From positions 1,841,001 to 1,901,000 of the forward strand of contig WPIO01000032.1 of assembly GCA_009760855.2 (NCBI GenBank): DNA of 60,000 nt. The letters are read 5' to 3'. This document shows positions 21,940-34,926 of this stretch, piece by piece (within the stretch, counting starts at the first letter, position 1; every line of letters begins with the position of its first letter). The notes below the pieces were generated by a model. The model saw only the letters and a program-made list of their open reading frames with translations, did not search any database and had not been told where the DNA came from. The position numbers and the translations under genes are program-made. Source of the DNA: Cristatella mucedo (taxonomy: Eukaryota; Bryozoa; Phylactolaemata; Cristatellidae).

Positions 21940-24900
21940 TTCCTACCTATGTCACTGCATGTGAGGCCAGTCTGACATTAATAAATTGGCAAGTAGCTCA
22001 GAAAAAAGGAAGTTTTGAGAATAATCCTGTCATGCCGATCGAATGTCTTCCCAATCAGAAGGAAATGTATCAGTTTTATAGCCACTTTATTTGCTAGCAG
22101 GCTCACCTGCTCAAGTCACCCTCGGTCGCGAGCTTTACTGGTTCTTCTCATAGCGGCGGCCGTCGCACTATTGACTAAATGGCTGGCTCTAGGCATTATT
22201 ATCTTACAGCCAATCGCAGCACGCGTTTGAAGATTGGCTTGACTGGCCGGGGTACGACTCTGTAGGCTTCCTTCCTCTTTCTGTCCATTGTAAGCTGATG
22301 CACTGCTTGAGTAAGATCAATGCATCAAGTTTCCTTACGTCACGTCAGCTTGAGGGACTTTCCTTGTCAACTTGAGAGACTCTCTATCTTTATTTTAGAT
22401 ACGTCATTTTCTTTCAGCTTCACGGATCAACAGCTGGCGAGAGGACTCAGAAAATAGCCAGCTAATTTAGCTTGCATGGCGCGCTGGCTGCCGTCGCATC
22501 GAGAGCTCACTAGCTGATATTAGGAAAGAGCTTCGTCTTTTGCGTGAGCTCCGGGTAGCTTGACCTTTGAACTGCGCGAGCTTCGGGCGGCCGAGGCATG
22601 TGCCAATGGATATGAGACCAGCCGTTTTATTCACCGTATCCACGACCCGTGTTGGTGATCCTCTTCCTAGCGGTGGCACATGCGGACGTTCAGTGAAGCG
22701 AACTTTAATTATCCCGACATCATGTGTTAGCTGTGACGCTGCTGAGGTTGCTCTACTATGGGTGCTCAGTGTCAGCTGGATGGTTATCCGTTGCCGAATG
22801 GTCACTTCAACGAGTGCCTGTTTTCAAGATCCTGTACCGCTTCGTATGGGATGGGCCTACGAGGTATTTCGTGCCAGATATGTTTAACTAGACGTCTAGA
22901 CATTAGGTACTATTATAGAGGCTAATTATCAGCAATTAACTTAGCAGTGGAAGCAGTTTTCCAACGGTAAGTTAGTTAATATGAATATAGATAGCTATAT
23001 TAAGCTAGTCGCAAATGTTTTGAATTTTTTAATTGAGTTAGCTAGAGAAGCAATTTGTAAGTGTCAATCCTTCAGCAAGAGGAGACGTAAAAATGTCGTC
23101 CGGAAGCCATCTTTAAACAAAGCTTCTTTCAATTCTATTGGCTAGTTATTCTCGGTCAAAGAACTTTGGCGACATTCATAAAGTACTTGATTCCATACAC
23201 CATAGAATTAAGCCATGGTGATAGGAGGCTGATCATGCACCAAAAGCCTGAATCCCATTTGCATGTTTATTGACAACCGTTCCTATTCGTGTCTGTGAAC
23301 GCATGTGAGATGGGCGAGGCATGCATGCCTGCACTCCAATGAGGGAGTGCATGCGTTTGTGCAGCGAAATCGTGTAGCGCCTTTTCAATACGTTTTCTTT
23401 TAAGGCAGTTACGCATCCTTGGTAGTCGAAAGCAGACAACCGTTGGAGCCAACAGTGAATTTGATGGCATCGCATGTAAGGGTGAGAGTAAACAAAGACC
23501 GGGATGCGCCGATCTGCAGAGATGAGGCAGGAGAAACGACGCTAAAGGGGCAACGCGTCAGCACGCTTTTTTAAGTGGTCGCGAGCGACCTCGTGTAATC
23601 TGCTCAGTGCACAGCAAAAAGGCACGAATTCTACAGGTCACTCGCGCTTCTTCCGGAAAACCAGACGGGGCATTTCGCACGCGGCCCGTGTGTCTAATCG
23701 AAGTTTGAGGGTCCACCTCACCAAGCGGTCACTCTAGCGAGTGACTGCCAGACGCTAAATGGCTTAAGGAGGTCGCCCTTTCAAAAGGTGGACCGGAGCG
23801 CCGGGCAAGCCGATGCGCTTTCGGCAGGCTAACGCACTGCGACGCCAACTCTGCGTCAACGTAGCGAGTCAGTCACCGAGACTCTAGGCGCTGCAGTCTG
23901 CACGCCATCGGGACAAGGTACTCGTGAAACATTTTCACAGAGGCCTTTCTAATTTCTGTCAAAAGTCTTGCTCGATGGTGCCTCTGGAGCCTGCCGACTG
24001 GCCCGCTGGCGCAGGCGGCGTTTCACTGTGGCAGGTGCACAGCTGTAGCTACAGATTCGCCGTGGACTTTCTTTCTCTCAGCCGTCGCTCAGCGCTACTC
24101 GGTCCGAATCGCCTTCAAGTTCAAGAGAACCTTTACCCTTCTTGTCGTCGTCATCGTCGGACCAATTCTGCAGTCGCATTTTTGTCCGCTCCTCAGTCTG
24201 CCTTTTGCTGAAACTTCTTATCCGCTCCTGCCTCTCCAACTTCTCTCTAGAAATAAGCGAGTAGCGCGCCGGAGCCCATCAGGTGCCGTTGCAGTTTTAT
24301 TTAACGGCGGGTGAACGTTAATGCTCGTTGCGGTGAGAGACTCATATCTTGCGCATCTGCGATCTGCACTATGGCATTTGTGGTTTGCCTGATTAGCATG
24401 CAGTTGCTTAATCACAGGAGAAAGGAAACAGTCGCATAATTATAGTCAGAGAAACGTCATGAATAGTTTATCTGTCACTCTTATTTATGGCACATTTTGT
24501 AGATGCAGAAATCTCTGAAATAGCCTCTTTCTAATTAAAAACGCCATATTCGAGATGGACTGCAAATTTGCTTACCCTCATTATGGACGCCTGGGCAGTT
24601 ACAAATAATTTAACAAAAGTTAACAGTAACGGCGAATGAGTATTGTTCGCGATGTCCTTCCGACTTTACGGACACTCTCAAGACCACGTGCGTTACTTGA
24701 CCGTTAATGACAGCTGTAGCTTCTATACTGGCTTGGGGTTTGCACGCGTACCATGTAAGCATCTACAAGCCAGTGTGAACCGAACAGCCCATGACGCTAA
24801 GCAGACTGACTTGTCTTGCTATGAAGAACTAACTGCTCACGCGAAAACAACAGGCACGTTACAAACTTATAGGCTCGAGACATCGAGTTTCAAAAATTTT

Positions 24901-25400
24901 TAAAGGGGAAAGCTGCTAGGCAGGCTATGGCTGAGAAGTTGAGTCGCCATAAGTACATCGCTTGTGTGTGAATTCAGGCTGAAAATTCTATGATCGTTGA
25001 ACGCTCTTGGAAATATCCTTCCTTCTTAAGATCCAACTAATATTATTTTTGAAGAGCCACGCCGCCATTCGCGACCGTGGTCGCTCAAAATTTTTCTCAC
25101 GCTCGGATTTGTACTGCAGTTACAGTATAAAAGGATACTAATCGTAAGCAAGCTCAATGACTTAAGCGTGCAAGCAGGCAGGCATGCATAGGTATGTGTT
25201 GGGCGTACTAACGTGTAATGATAATTCTGTCACTACTTGACTATTTCCAAGGCATTATCACACTTGAAAGTTGTGACTCAGGGCAGCTGTATATTATGTA
25301 AATATCATTACCTCCATCTGTCACTCTACGAAGCCCTGAAGACTACTGAGGTGCTAGCTACTTTGGAGAGTTAACTAGAATGAACTGAGATAAAAAATAG
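21940..25400. other. Unassigned sequence
   Basis: Short ORFs on both strands, the longest about 112 and 106 codons overlapping at 22.47-22.89 kb on opposite strands. Neither has a recognised domain. No repeat from the other families was seen. Confidence 0.35.
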
Positions 25401-25580
<180 letters not shown>

Positions 25581-26276
25581 TGGCAGCAGATTACAAGACA
25601 ATGAGGTCTGCTTAGAGTACAACATGGGAACGATGAATGATCGCAATCTCGTATAATCCATTCTAATTAAGCAAACATTAACCAGAAATCGGCGGCGAAA
25701 AGTTTGAATTTAAAGTTAGTATTTGTGTACATATTTATTATAATGTACCCACAGCCTTAATTCAATTGCGATAGTGCATTTTCATGCAAATTTGCACAAA
25801 GACAATAGCTATTACCACAATCCACACCAATCAGCAAGAAATCAGCTGTGCAAACATTCCATTTGGATCGTGTATGATACTAAGCTACCTTTCAAGTCTA
25901 CTCACTAAATAATTCTTTATTTCGCTTGTATTCTCGTGCAATCCATTCCAATCAAGTGCAGAAGTCCGAAAAATTACAGAAGTATCCGAAATCCGCCGCA
26001 ATCAATGGAAGTGGATTTTATGAGAACGAGAGAGCGAGATGGTGAGAAATTTCGAACTTGCACTCTAACAATAGCTTAGTGTAACATGCAATCCAAGTTG
26101 GAGCTCCGCTCAGCTGATTTCTGATGGATTTTTGGTGAATTCAAGTTGGTTGTGGTGGATCGAATTAACGGCTAGTATCTGTACAGCATATTTGCAAAAG
26201 AATGCACAAGCACAATGGCATAATTCAATTTCATTGTTGTGGTTGGGGAAGTGGCTAGCGTCTCTTAAGCCTATGA

Positions 26277-26680
26277 AATATAAAGTGTCTCCGTCTGTAA
26301 CTCCACAAAGCCACAAAGCCTATGTGGGTGTTACGATGGAAGCGAAGAGACTTAATCTCACGCAGCAAAGAGAAAGAGGGAATAGCAGAGTAAGGAGAGC
26401 AGTTGAGGTTGGGAGTAACGTGGAAGTAGCAGCTCAGTACCGCTAGGAAGGACGAGCCATAGACGGCAGCAGGAGAGCATTTATTTGTCATTGCGTAAGA
26501 ATCGTGGAAGCGAGTTCCACAGCCTAAGACCTGCGGAGGTAAAGCTTCTGCCGCCAACTGTCTTTAAGCGGAGGAATGAATCGGCTAATTTATTGTCCAT
26601 GCAGGACCAGCGGATACGAGGAGGCTGAAACTTGTAGTCTATGCGCACGAGCATGCGAAAGCTCAACGGCATGACGCGTG
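26277..26680 (-). mobile_element. LINE-B 3' part
   Basis: Read backwards it ends the reverse-transcriptase ORF with RIRWSCMDNKLADSFLRL, KTVGGRSFTSAGLRLWNSLP and RFLRNDK, then continues into the LINE-B 3' UTR. The (G/L)LRLWNSLP ending is typical of non-LTR elements. Confidence 0.75.
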
Positions 26681-26966
26681 GTGCGGAAATTATGATAACC
26701 GTGTACTACAAAACCACTAGAAACCTGCGCCGCAGATTTCCGGCCTATCATTGCTTAGTTAGAGTGAAGTGCGGTAATCTATTGCAACCTACTTGGTCAT
26801 CCTGCACGCATAGCTGATGGTCGCGACTTTGCAACTCCTAAGAAAGTTCTCTTGTTCGGGTGGGTGCGAAGCTTTGAAGTTCCTGTTCCTGAGCCAGGAG
26901 TCAAGGGGCTGACCCGGCAACTCCAGCAGGAGAGGGATCTTCTGACTGATAGACCATTAAGAATGT

Positions 26967-27122
26967 TATATAAATATATATATATATAATTCATTTATAT
27001 AGCGCCCCAGGAGAACTTAAATCTCTATTCAGGCGCTTTACATATGCCTCGGGGCTCGAGCCAACGACCTCAGTCAGACTTTGGTCGGGGCGAGCTCCTT
27101 AACCGCTAGACCAAACCAGCTC
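26967..27122 (-). repeat. SINE-1 copy e with short (AT)n end
   Basis: (TA)n to 26,989, then AATTCATTTATATAGCGCCC, GGCTCGAGCC and the head CCTTAACCGCTAGACCAAAC. Confidence 0.8.
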
Positions 27123-27609
27123 GGCATGTTACTATTACAACCTATAGCAAAGTGGACAAACTTACTACAAAAGGTATTCCGTTTTTAAGTGCACATAGGT
27201 GTCCGTGTGTGAGCGCCGTGTGCCAGCCTTCTCACCCATGCGTTTGTGCATGTGTGCGTGCGCGCGCGCATGTGTGAGTGTACGCTCGAGCTCGTGTGTG
27301 TGGTTAGGTATTTTAGCTCCATCTGAAACTCTGAAAAGTCATGAAGCCGCCATTCCCGATTCGGGCTGGCTTGCCGGTGGCCTGCCAGTTTGGCTCTTGC
27401 CACCCCATACCGACCGAGACTTCTAAGCCGCATCAGTTTACGAAGTAAGTAGTACAATACTAATAATCAGTGGTGCTCTTACGATATTGTGAGACGAACT
27501 GTACAGATGGCGCCCACCCCCCAATATTAGGTGCCCATTTTGGCAACCCGTGATCCAGCGCCCCTGATCAATCACCCGGGAAGCTTTCATGTGCAAAATT
27601 TGACGGACA

Positions 27610-27760
27610 AAGGGACCACTAATTTATTATCCGTACAGAAGCTGAGGATATGTGGAGGCTGACAGCTGTAATGGAGGTCGGCTAGGTATGAGCGAACGAG
27701 GCATGACGGGTGAGAGCGAGCATTCGTCGATCAAGTGGGAGCCGTCGCAGCACTTATAGC
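27610..27760 (-). mobile_element. LINE-B fragment
   Basis: AATTTATTATCCGTACAGAA, GGATATGTGGAGGCTGA and GGCATGACGGGTGA parallel the 26.6 kb copy. Degenerate. Confidence 0.5.
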
Positions 27761-28437
27761 ACAGGAAAACAAATGACCGAATGGACATTCAAAAGACGCT
27801 TCAAAAAGTTTACAAAGATTCCCTAAGATTTTAAGTTCGCTCCTTTACTTCCATGAGCTTTCTCGAGATTTTTGTTAGTGAGCATGAATGTCACATGGCT
27901 CGCGCTGTCTGTATTTGCGTGACATTGAGTGGGCATGTATGTACATATGTAGCCTGGAACGAGTACAGGCATGCAGCTCAGCGATCTGCATCGGGGGAGC
28001 ATTTGCGAGAAACTGCTGCTGCTCGGTAAGGCAGTGTTGAGCCGCGCCGGGCCTTATTTGTAAGGATGCGAATTTGCTTTAAATTCTTATGTGCAACCAA
28101 AAATCAAACCTCTGGAGAAAAAACACGCGACTACATTTCTTGAACTTGGAGGCTAACCTAGGGTATCTAGGACCAACTAATCAGCGCCAATTATTGAGGC
28201 TTAAAGAATTTTTCTCGGCTAAACCAGGAAAATACTTAGTCGCAACCTAAAGAAATTCAGGGAGCCAATAGGCTCCCGTCAGTCCGTTACAATAATTAGC
28301 TTTTTAGTCCAGACGAGGATCGAACATCGTAACTTGCTGTGAGTGAGGTTAGAATAATACTTTCAAATGTTGAGCAGTGACTCAATAGGCAACTCAAGCA
28401 TTTCGAGGTACCAAAGACGGTTGTCACTACTGGAAAT

Positions 28438-28574
28438 CTAATCGAGTGCACAAGATTCTAGCTGCTCGTTTAGTTTTCTTTCCTGGAGAAGCTCGGACAT
28501 ATCGTCTATTAACTTGCGTAAGGTTGGTAGACATTCAATACTTTCACAAGGCATCGTATAAAGCCTATCAATCA
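28438..28574 (-). CDS. Candidate terminal exon, unknown protein
   Basis: After the acceptor CCATCTGCAG, two carried bases and 44 codons run to TAG. The peptide is IDRLYTMPCESIECLPTLRK followed by LIDDMSELLQERKLNEQLES and CALD. It is charged and heptad-like, suggesting a short coiled coil. It looks more like protein than the surrounding sequence but I do not recognise it. An upstream exon should end with one base of a split codon; none was identified. Confidence 0.35.
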
Positions 28575-28959
28575 CTGCAGATGGCTCCGAGGCGCTTGAG
28601 CTGTTAATGGATCCTTGCGTCGTTTGTGAAGCCGAATGCTATTCGCAATGCAGCCGCCAGTACCGGCCACAACCTGGGAAAGCTAGTGGGTCTGCCACTG
28701 AACCAGTAAAAGGCAGCCCTCTACAGTGGTAGCAGTGCACCTGCAAAGCAATATAGTAAAACGCGATGGGCCCTAGGATCTAGGAGCTACGGGCAGACTG
28801 GCTACGCTAAGAACGGGCCTCAACCACACGCTCAAAATGAGTTGCTCGAACGGAGAGAAGCGAGTACAGAGCATCGCGAAACACGCGGACTCGAGGGATC
28901 CTCTAGGTGACACGGCCTGACACGGTCAGGAAGTGGGACAAGGCATTAATGGGGTTCAG

Positions 28960-29130
28960 CGCGTCTTAGCTCCGTCTGCCACACCAATAGCTGTTTTCAA
29001 TCTCTCTACAAAGCTCACGTGATTAATGTTGTCGAAGCATTCTGTCAGCTCGAGCTGGAGTACGGTAGTGCCTCGGTCAGCACCTCATTACTACCCGTGG
29101 AGTGTTGCTGCAGTCACAAGGGCGTGGGAA
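28960..29130 (-). mobile_element. LINE-B reverse-transcriptase fragment
   Basis: The minus strand encodes TTVLQLELTECFDNINHVSF and ERLKTAIGVADGA. This parallels the F(D)xIDH...LLERLRTTIGLADEA segment of the 50.4 kb copy. Confidence 0.6.
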
Positions 29131-29417
29131 ATTCCACGACGCTCTGTGGCGCACGTGGAGAATCATTAGGGCCCATTCTGCTACACCACAACCTGCCGTG
29201 AGGCTCGACATTAAAGTCGGACTAAATCTGCACGAATACCTTGAAACCTGACAAACAAAGACTTTCAATACCACGGTGACCTACAGAAATTGTCGTATCT
29301 GCTCGAGAAATCACGCTAGCTTTTTCAGTTCACCGTAGAGCAAGCGACAGCGAAACGAGTCAAGCGAAGGCACCGTGGCGCTGATTGAGAACCGCATCCA
29401 CTCTACCTCATTTTGTT

Positions 29418-29610
29418 CCTCGCGATTAGTTCCGATACCATTTTGTTCGCCATTCTAGGCGACAGCAGCTTCTGTCTTCCGTAGCTCGTATCGTCTGTCC
29501 CGGCTAAACTCGGGTTGGACACCGTCTGGGTCGTCTGCAGCGCGATCGTAGAGAAGATAATGTAGGCAGCGGCGAGCGTGACGGCGAGCCTACTCTGGCG
29601 TTCTGCATGA
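29418..29610 (-). CDS. Candidate exon with hydrophobic segment, unknown protein
   Basis: From the acceptor-like TTCATGCAG near 29,611 the frame reads SRLAVTLAAAYIIFSTIALQ, then TDDTSYGRQKLLSPRMANK and a basic end before TAG. A good-looking donor (GAG followed by GTAGAG) also overlaps the end. The hydrophobic run could be a signal or membrane segment, but there is no in-frame ATG, so an upstream exon would be needed. Unrecognised and weakly supported. Confidence 0.22.
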
Positions 29611-30065
29611 ACTGGCGGCGAGCAAGCGAGAAAGCGGGGCCTCCTCAGCAGACGGCTCCGCGAGCAGCGTCGGCTTCGCCAGCAGGCCCCGCCAACCGAC
29701 GGTGCCCGCTCGTCGGTGCGAGTCAACGATTTCTATTACGATCTTGAGTTCCATTTCCGCTTGATTTGCAGTGATAGAATAGAGTTCTACGGAGGTATGC
29801 TCTTTTTCTGTTGGCCGCGTGAAACTCGGGTTGCAATTTGGTAACTCGGTGGACCTATTGGCTAAGTTTAAAATGAGCCACATACGCCTCAGCGTGCTTA
29901 TTACAAGGAGTTCTTGCATCGCTAGAGCTTTATCGCTAATCGCACTACTTAGCCGCTGTTCAAGCACGTCAGCTATCACGCACGCTTCGTATTCCTATTG
30001 GTGTTCCGGTGATCATTGTTTGGTAGGCCTTCCGTTCAGCACAGGTATGATGGTAATTTAAAACG

Positions 30066-30068
<3 letters not shown>

Positions 30069-30098
<30 letters not shown>
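30069..30098. repeat. (AT)n microsatellite
   Basis: Short AT tract; a second one lies at 30,173-30,201. Confidence 0.9.
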
Positions 30099-30100
<2 letters not shown>

Positions 30101-30170
30101 GAGAGCTCGGAAAATAACCAGAGTTGGGGGATGCCCCAGCGTAGAAGACAATCACTGCGTTGGGAATATC

Positions 30171-30208
<38 letters not shown>

Positions 30209-30439
30209 TCATTTCATCTCTATATTGTTATGATATATATACGCTTTGAGAAGAATAAAGATTGAGTCCTTTTTTACCGCTTACGTTTACGCTTATGCTT
30301 CCGTGAGACTCCTCGATATCTAGCGCCGCGGGAGCCACACTAGTAATTGGTTTGCCATCGCGTATGCGTAAGAACGTCAACTCAGGGAAATAGAGAGGCG
30401 ATAAAGACAGAAAGATAGGCAGGCAGACAGACAGAGCGA

Positions 30440-30532
30440 TGGATAGAGATAGCAACTGCTAGAGACAGCAAAAAAGAGAGACAGCGACACAGAGAGAGGA
30501 CGAGACAGTGACAGCGACTGACACACAGAGAA

Positions 30533-30601
<69 letters not shown>

Positions 30602-30692
30602 CAGACAGACAGAGAAAGAAACAGAGACAGAGACAGAGAGACAGAGATAGAGACAGACAGAGAGAAAGAGAGAAACCGAGAGAGACAGAGAA
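30440..30692. repeat. (GA)n-rich low-complexity tract
   Basis: AGAGAG and ACAGAG repeats. The long Leu/Ser-rich minus-strand frames across it are artefacts. Confidence 0.9.
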
Positions 30693-31069
30693 GAAATTTC
30701 TGACCAGCAGTTAAGAAAAGACGGAGCGCCATAAATACGGCAGCTTCCAAGACACGTAGGACAAGGAGCTGTCCGAACCAAGCGGGTAACGGCACCGTAC
30801 GGAGGTATCACCAGCGCTGCTGACGCGGATCCTAGCATCAGACCCACCGGATTTCTGGTGGCAGCACCCATTAACAGAACTGGCGTAGCGTTGCGAACTC
30901 ACTGTCCCGTAAGAGCGTGAGGGGAATAGCAGAGGAGGGCCGGCCTGCAGCTGCGTTGGATGCTATACGGGCTCGGTCCCACAGTGGTTCACCGCGAGCT
31001 TGCTCTGGCCGCAGCCGCTAGCTAACGGCAATGAACGGCTGACAGGTGTCGGCTGCCGCGCATCTGAAA

Positions 31070-31545
31070 ATAATAATAATAATAATAATAACGATAATAA
31101 ATTTGCATCACGCCCTCGGAGAACTTAATCTCTTTATATGCTTTGTCCATATGCTGTAAAGGAAGCATGATAAAATGGTTAGAGATAAAATGCAGAATAT
31201 GAACAGGCATAACATGCGTAGAGGTGAAATTTACAGTGCCGACATGTAAAATATGGTAAGTGGTAGCATGCACAATGTCAGCACACTTAAGCATATGGAC
31301 TCACTAAATGCTGTGATAAACAGGTGCTTTTCTAGCTTCTTGACAGTGATGCAGAGGGTTTTGTCGAAGGGGCGGTAGGATGCCCAGAGCCTGTCCAAGG
31401 CGAAAATCGGTAACGCAAAGGCGTAGCAGCAAATAAACCATGGAGTGAACCGGACCTCGACCATTCCTGGCTAACCGCCGTTGGCAGAACGTATGAAGGG
31501 GCGTGACAGGCAGGCTACCTGACCTTGTCCTCGCCAGGAGCGCCA
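31070..31545 (-). mobile_element. LINE-A 3' end
   Basis: (AAT)n, then CGCCCTCGGAGAACTTAATC, GCTGTAAAGGAAGCATGA, and backwards frames with TLCITVKKLEKHLFITAFSE, like the KKxLKTxLFxTAFSGS ending of LINE-A. Confidence 0.72.
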
Positions 31546-31736
31546 ATTGCGGGATATATAGCTGAAGGGGCAGTTCAAGCCGATATCCAGCAAGGTCGTA
31601 GGCAAGTGGGCCAGACGACCCTGACTATTTTTGCCCTCGCCCGAGAGTACCGGCGCCCCCAGGCCAAAAAAGAAAGCACGTCGCGATCCACCGCATCACT
31701 CGGCACTGCCGGAAGCTTCACAAGCTGCCGACTTTG

Positions 31737-31778
31737 TCAGCCATCAGAGCTACGAACGGACGCGGGAGCTTCTCGATC
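31737..31778 (-). CDS. Membrane-protein gene, final coding exon
   Basis: The acceptor has a strong pyrimidine tract (TTCCCCACCTCTGCCCACC, then TGCGTCAG). Thirteen codons, DREAPASVRSSDG, run to TGA. The phase (0) matches the donor of the exon above, giving an intron of 107 bp. The protein would end in SSDG. Inferred from splice signals and phase only. Confidence 0.48.
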   Translation of the reverse strand, partial: DREAPASVRSSDG

Positions 31779-31885
31779 CTGACGCACGGTGGGCAGAGGT
31801 GGGGAAGCGTTATGGCGGCTGCTGCTTTCAAACGCGGGTCGCTTTATCCGCTACGACATGGCGACTCGCGCCGCGTGCCGCTTAC

Positions 31886-32841
31886 CGGCGGAAAGAAGTC
31901 CGGGCTCGGCGCCTGGCTGCTGCCGCTGGTGCCGCCGTCCAGCGTCCGATGCTCGTCGTAGCCGACGGTGAGCGGAGACGACACGCCGAGGAGCCGGTCC
32001 GCTGTGCGCGCCGCCGCCGCGGACTCGCCTCGCCGCCGCCCGCCGTCGGAGCTCGGCGACGCGGCGTCGCTCGCCGCAATCGTCGAGCTGGCGGGCTCGC
32101 CGGTGGCCAGCATCCACGACGCCTGCGCCGGCGTCGTCGTCGTGGCGCGCGACTCCGGCTGCGGCGACGAGCTCCGCTCGAGCGCGAGCGAGGCGGCAGT
32201 CAGCGTGGCGGACGTCCGCTGGCTTGCGGTCGACTTGCCGCGCATTAGGCTGACGCTTTCGCCCGCCTCCTCGACGCCCGTCGTCCGCGGCTGCCCGGCG
32301 GCGTCCGCGGCAACGGCGCTTCCTTCGCGAAAAGGCGGCGTCGTGCCGGCGGCAGTGGCCTCAGCGGTCTGAGGCTCGGAGGCTCTCTGGGGATGGGCGG
32401 CACCGCGGCTCGTCTGGCCGGTGGCGGCGGCGGCATCGGGGTTCCGGCCGACTGCGGATCGCCGGCTCGAGTGGGCGACTGAGACGGCGCTCGCCGCTTT
32501 CAGTGCGATATCAGTCGGATGACTCAGGACGATTTCCGGCGCCATTCGCGAGGCCACGTGCCGCCGCGCGTCGGCCAATGCGGCAGCGGCGGTGGCGGCA
32601 GCGGCGGCGGCGTCGTCCTCTCGGAGCCTGGCGGTCTCCGACTCGTTCACCTCACCGTCGCCGGCGGCAGGCGCGACCGCTGCGACTGCGGCGGTCGCGT
32701 CCTCGTCGTCGGCGACGGCGGAGCCGTCCCAGTTCGGCGTTCTCGCGGACTGACTTTCGAGGCGGCGCTCGGGTGGCAAAGAAGAGGTGGCCGCGATCGA
32801 CCCAGGCTTATCCGCTCGTTCTCCCGCATTGCCGCCGAGCT
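31886..32841 (-). CDS. Membrane-protein gene, exon for the cytoplasmic tail
   Basis: The acceptor GGTTAAATTGCAG begins the exon at 32,841 and the donor GTAAGC ends it at 31,886. The 956 bases give two carried bases plus 318 open codons. The protein is rich in Ala, Ser, Thr, Gly, Asp and Glu with no Cys cluster and no recognisable domain, so it is probably disordered. It starts ELGGNAGERADKPGSIA and ends SQAPSPDFFPP. GC content is very high and opposite-strand frames are also open, but only this frame joins in phase to exons on both sides. Confidence 0.52.
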
Positions 32842-32849
32842 CTGCAATT

Positions 32850-34148
32850 TAACCGGGCGCGCGTCGACGGTGGACTACACCCGCCATCGACCGCCGCGCG
32901 ATCTCATTCGCGCGCGCGAGTCGGAAGATGGGCGCGTGCGGCTGGCGTTGAAGTCGGTGGCGATGGTGGCGACTGGTATCGACCGGTGGATATTGGCTCC
33001 GGCGAGTCCGAGAGAATAGGAGCTGCAGGCTTGCTGTCCTTGCTGCCACGACAAGACGAAACCATGAGCGGGCTCACTTCTTTTCAAATGCGACCTAGTT
33101 ACTTGAAGTGATTTAGAGTTTGGATGCCGAGTGGTTTTAAAAATTGTTTTCCCGATCTAGCCGCTACGCTACAGCGAGGGTAATAACAATTACGGTTTTT
33201 TATTGCCACGAATTTTGTATATTTTTTTATAGAAAATATTGGCAGTTGATGGTACGCTGTAGTCGTAAGCAATGAATGAAGAACTTGAGAAGCTGAGAAC
33301 TGAGAAGAGATCGCTCTTTTGGCCCCCGCCGCCGAGCCGACCAGAGAGCAAGCCGCACCAGCCCGGGTAAATATGAGCGGTAACGACCCATTACTCTGAA
33401 ATTAGTCCAAGTACCTGAATGGAAACACCTGCATGCATTTAACTTCAGCCTTTAATTGTCAAGAGATCAAAAAGCATTGGCACACACAAGATCATCCATT
33501 CTTTTTCAACACCTGCTTTTATTCCAAGCAATTCTCAGAGGTTCTGAGCTTATGATGAATACTTAACTGAAACATGCAAATCATGAACGCAATAATTCTG
33601 GAGCCACTAATAAACTCGGGTGGTGGCATATATTTAGTGTATCGCCAAGTGTCAATTATTTTGAGTCAGTCATTTTATCGTTAATCCGGAGTCGATTACT
33701 AGTATTATTATTATTACTACTATTATTATAGTGGCATAATCCTGAGTCGAACGGCAGCCTCGTGTGCCTCGGTGTAAGCTCTCAGCTAATCCTTATTACT
33801 GCATCCTTCTCTAACGCCTCCGTCTATCGCTTGCAGCACTCCTCCCTCCTTCGACTAGACTTAATCCAGATAGATTCGCCAGCTTTGGGAAGGGCAGGGC
33901 GCCAAGCCGACGATAACGTCTCGCCACTCTCGCGCCAAACCACCAATAAGTGGGCAGGGATGATTGTATTTAAAATTTAAATAGACTGCCACCGTACGGT
34001 GCTCTTGGTAAGATCGCGGAAAGTCGTGAACGGAACGGAATTAGTGGATATTTTAGCCTGAACCTAGCACCTTGATTGTGCGCAGTCACAGAATTCCCGA
34101 ACTCCATGATCTTTTTAAATCCCAGGATCATCGGACACAAATAAGTTG

Positions 34149-34150
<2 letters not shown>
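32850..34150. other. Membrane-protein gene intron, nothing recognised
   Basis: GC-rich at its start, then AT-rich with an (ATT)n run near 33,700-33,728. No coding or repeat match was recognised. Confidence 0.35.
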
Positions 34151-34152
<2 letters not shown>

Positions 34153-34203
<51 letters not shown>

Positions 34204-34458
34204 AAGAACGACAAGAGAGAGAGAGAGAGAGAGTAAGAGAGAGAGAGAGAGAGAGCAAGTGAGAGAAAGAGAGAGAAGAGAGAGAGAGAGAGAGAAAGAG
34301 AGAAAGAAAGAGAGAAAGAAAGAGAGAAAGTGAGAAAGAGTCATAGAGAGGGAGAGAGAGAGAGAGACATAGTGAGGGGGAAATGAGACATAGAGAGGGA
34401 GAGAGAGAGAGACATAGTGAGGGGAAGAAAGAGAGAGAGAGAAAGAGAGAGAGACAAA

Positions 34459-34508
<50 letters not shown>

Positions 34509-34530
34509 CAAAAGAAAAAGGCAGAGACGG
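34153..34530. repeat. (GA)n-rich low-complexity tract
   Basis: AGAGAG-dominated repeat of nearly 400 bases in the intron 5' of the tail exon. The Leu/Ser-rich minus frames are artefacts. Confidence 0.9.
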
Positions 34531-34692
34531 GCAGCCAGAGCGAGCCAGGATAAAAACAATATGTAGAGGTAGATAGAAATAGGGAGATAGGGAGAGTAAA
34601 ATGGTAAAAATGAGCCAGTATTCACTTTTTCGGAAGCCACGGCTAGCGCATGTTTAGCATGAATCGTCGAGCCACTCGCGAATCCCACGTAC

Positions 34693-34926
34693 CGGTGCTG
34701 TCGCTGTCTTTTTTCCCGCTCCTCGACTGTCTCTTTCTTCGCACCCAGACGGCAGTGACTATGATAGCCGAGAGCAATATGACGACGCCGGCCGCGGCTA
34801 TCACTGCCAGATTGGAGTCGAGCAGCGACCTGCTACCTGAACCTGGATCGGCCGGCTGTCTAGGGTCGATCGCCTCGAACGACGACAGCTCGTACGGCGC
34901 ATCTAGAACGACGTCGGCGGCGGCGG
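34693..34926 (-). CDS. Membrane-protein gene, transmembrane exon
   Basis: The acceptor is CTCGACGTGCAG and the donor GTACGT. An extracellular juxtamembrane stretch (VVLDAPYELSSFEAIDPRQP) is followed by a hydrophobic helix LAVIAAAGVVILLSAIIVTA at about 34,739-34,807, and then the stop-transfer WVRRKRQSRSGKKDSDST. By the positive-inside rule this is a type I single-pass protein with the C-terminus inside. It carries one base into the 31,886-32,841 exon and receives one from the exon above. No family was recognised. Confidence 0.58.

Noticed and set aside
22467-22887. Opposed ORFs of about 106-112 codons
   Set aside because: They overlap on opposite strands with no recognised motif and no splice support.
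30377-30871. Leu/Ser-rich 164-codon frame
   Set aside because: Most of it is a (GA)n tract read backwards. A possible exon at 30,711-30,902 is too weak to call.
31631-32372. Plus-strand frames of 205 and 134 codons
   Set aside because: They are antisense shadows of the minus-strand tail exon and lack splice-consistent neighbours.
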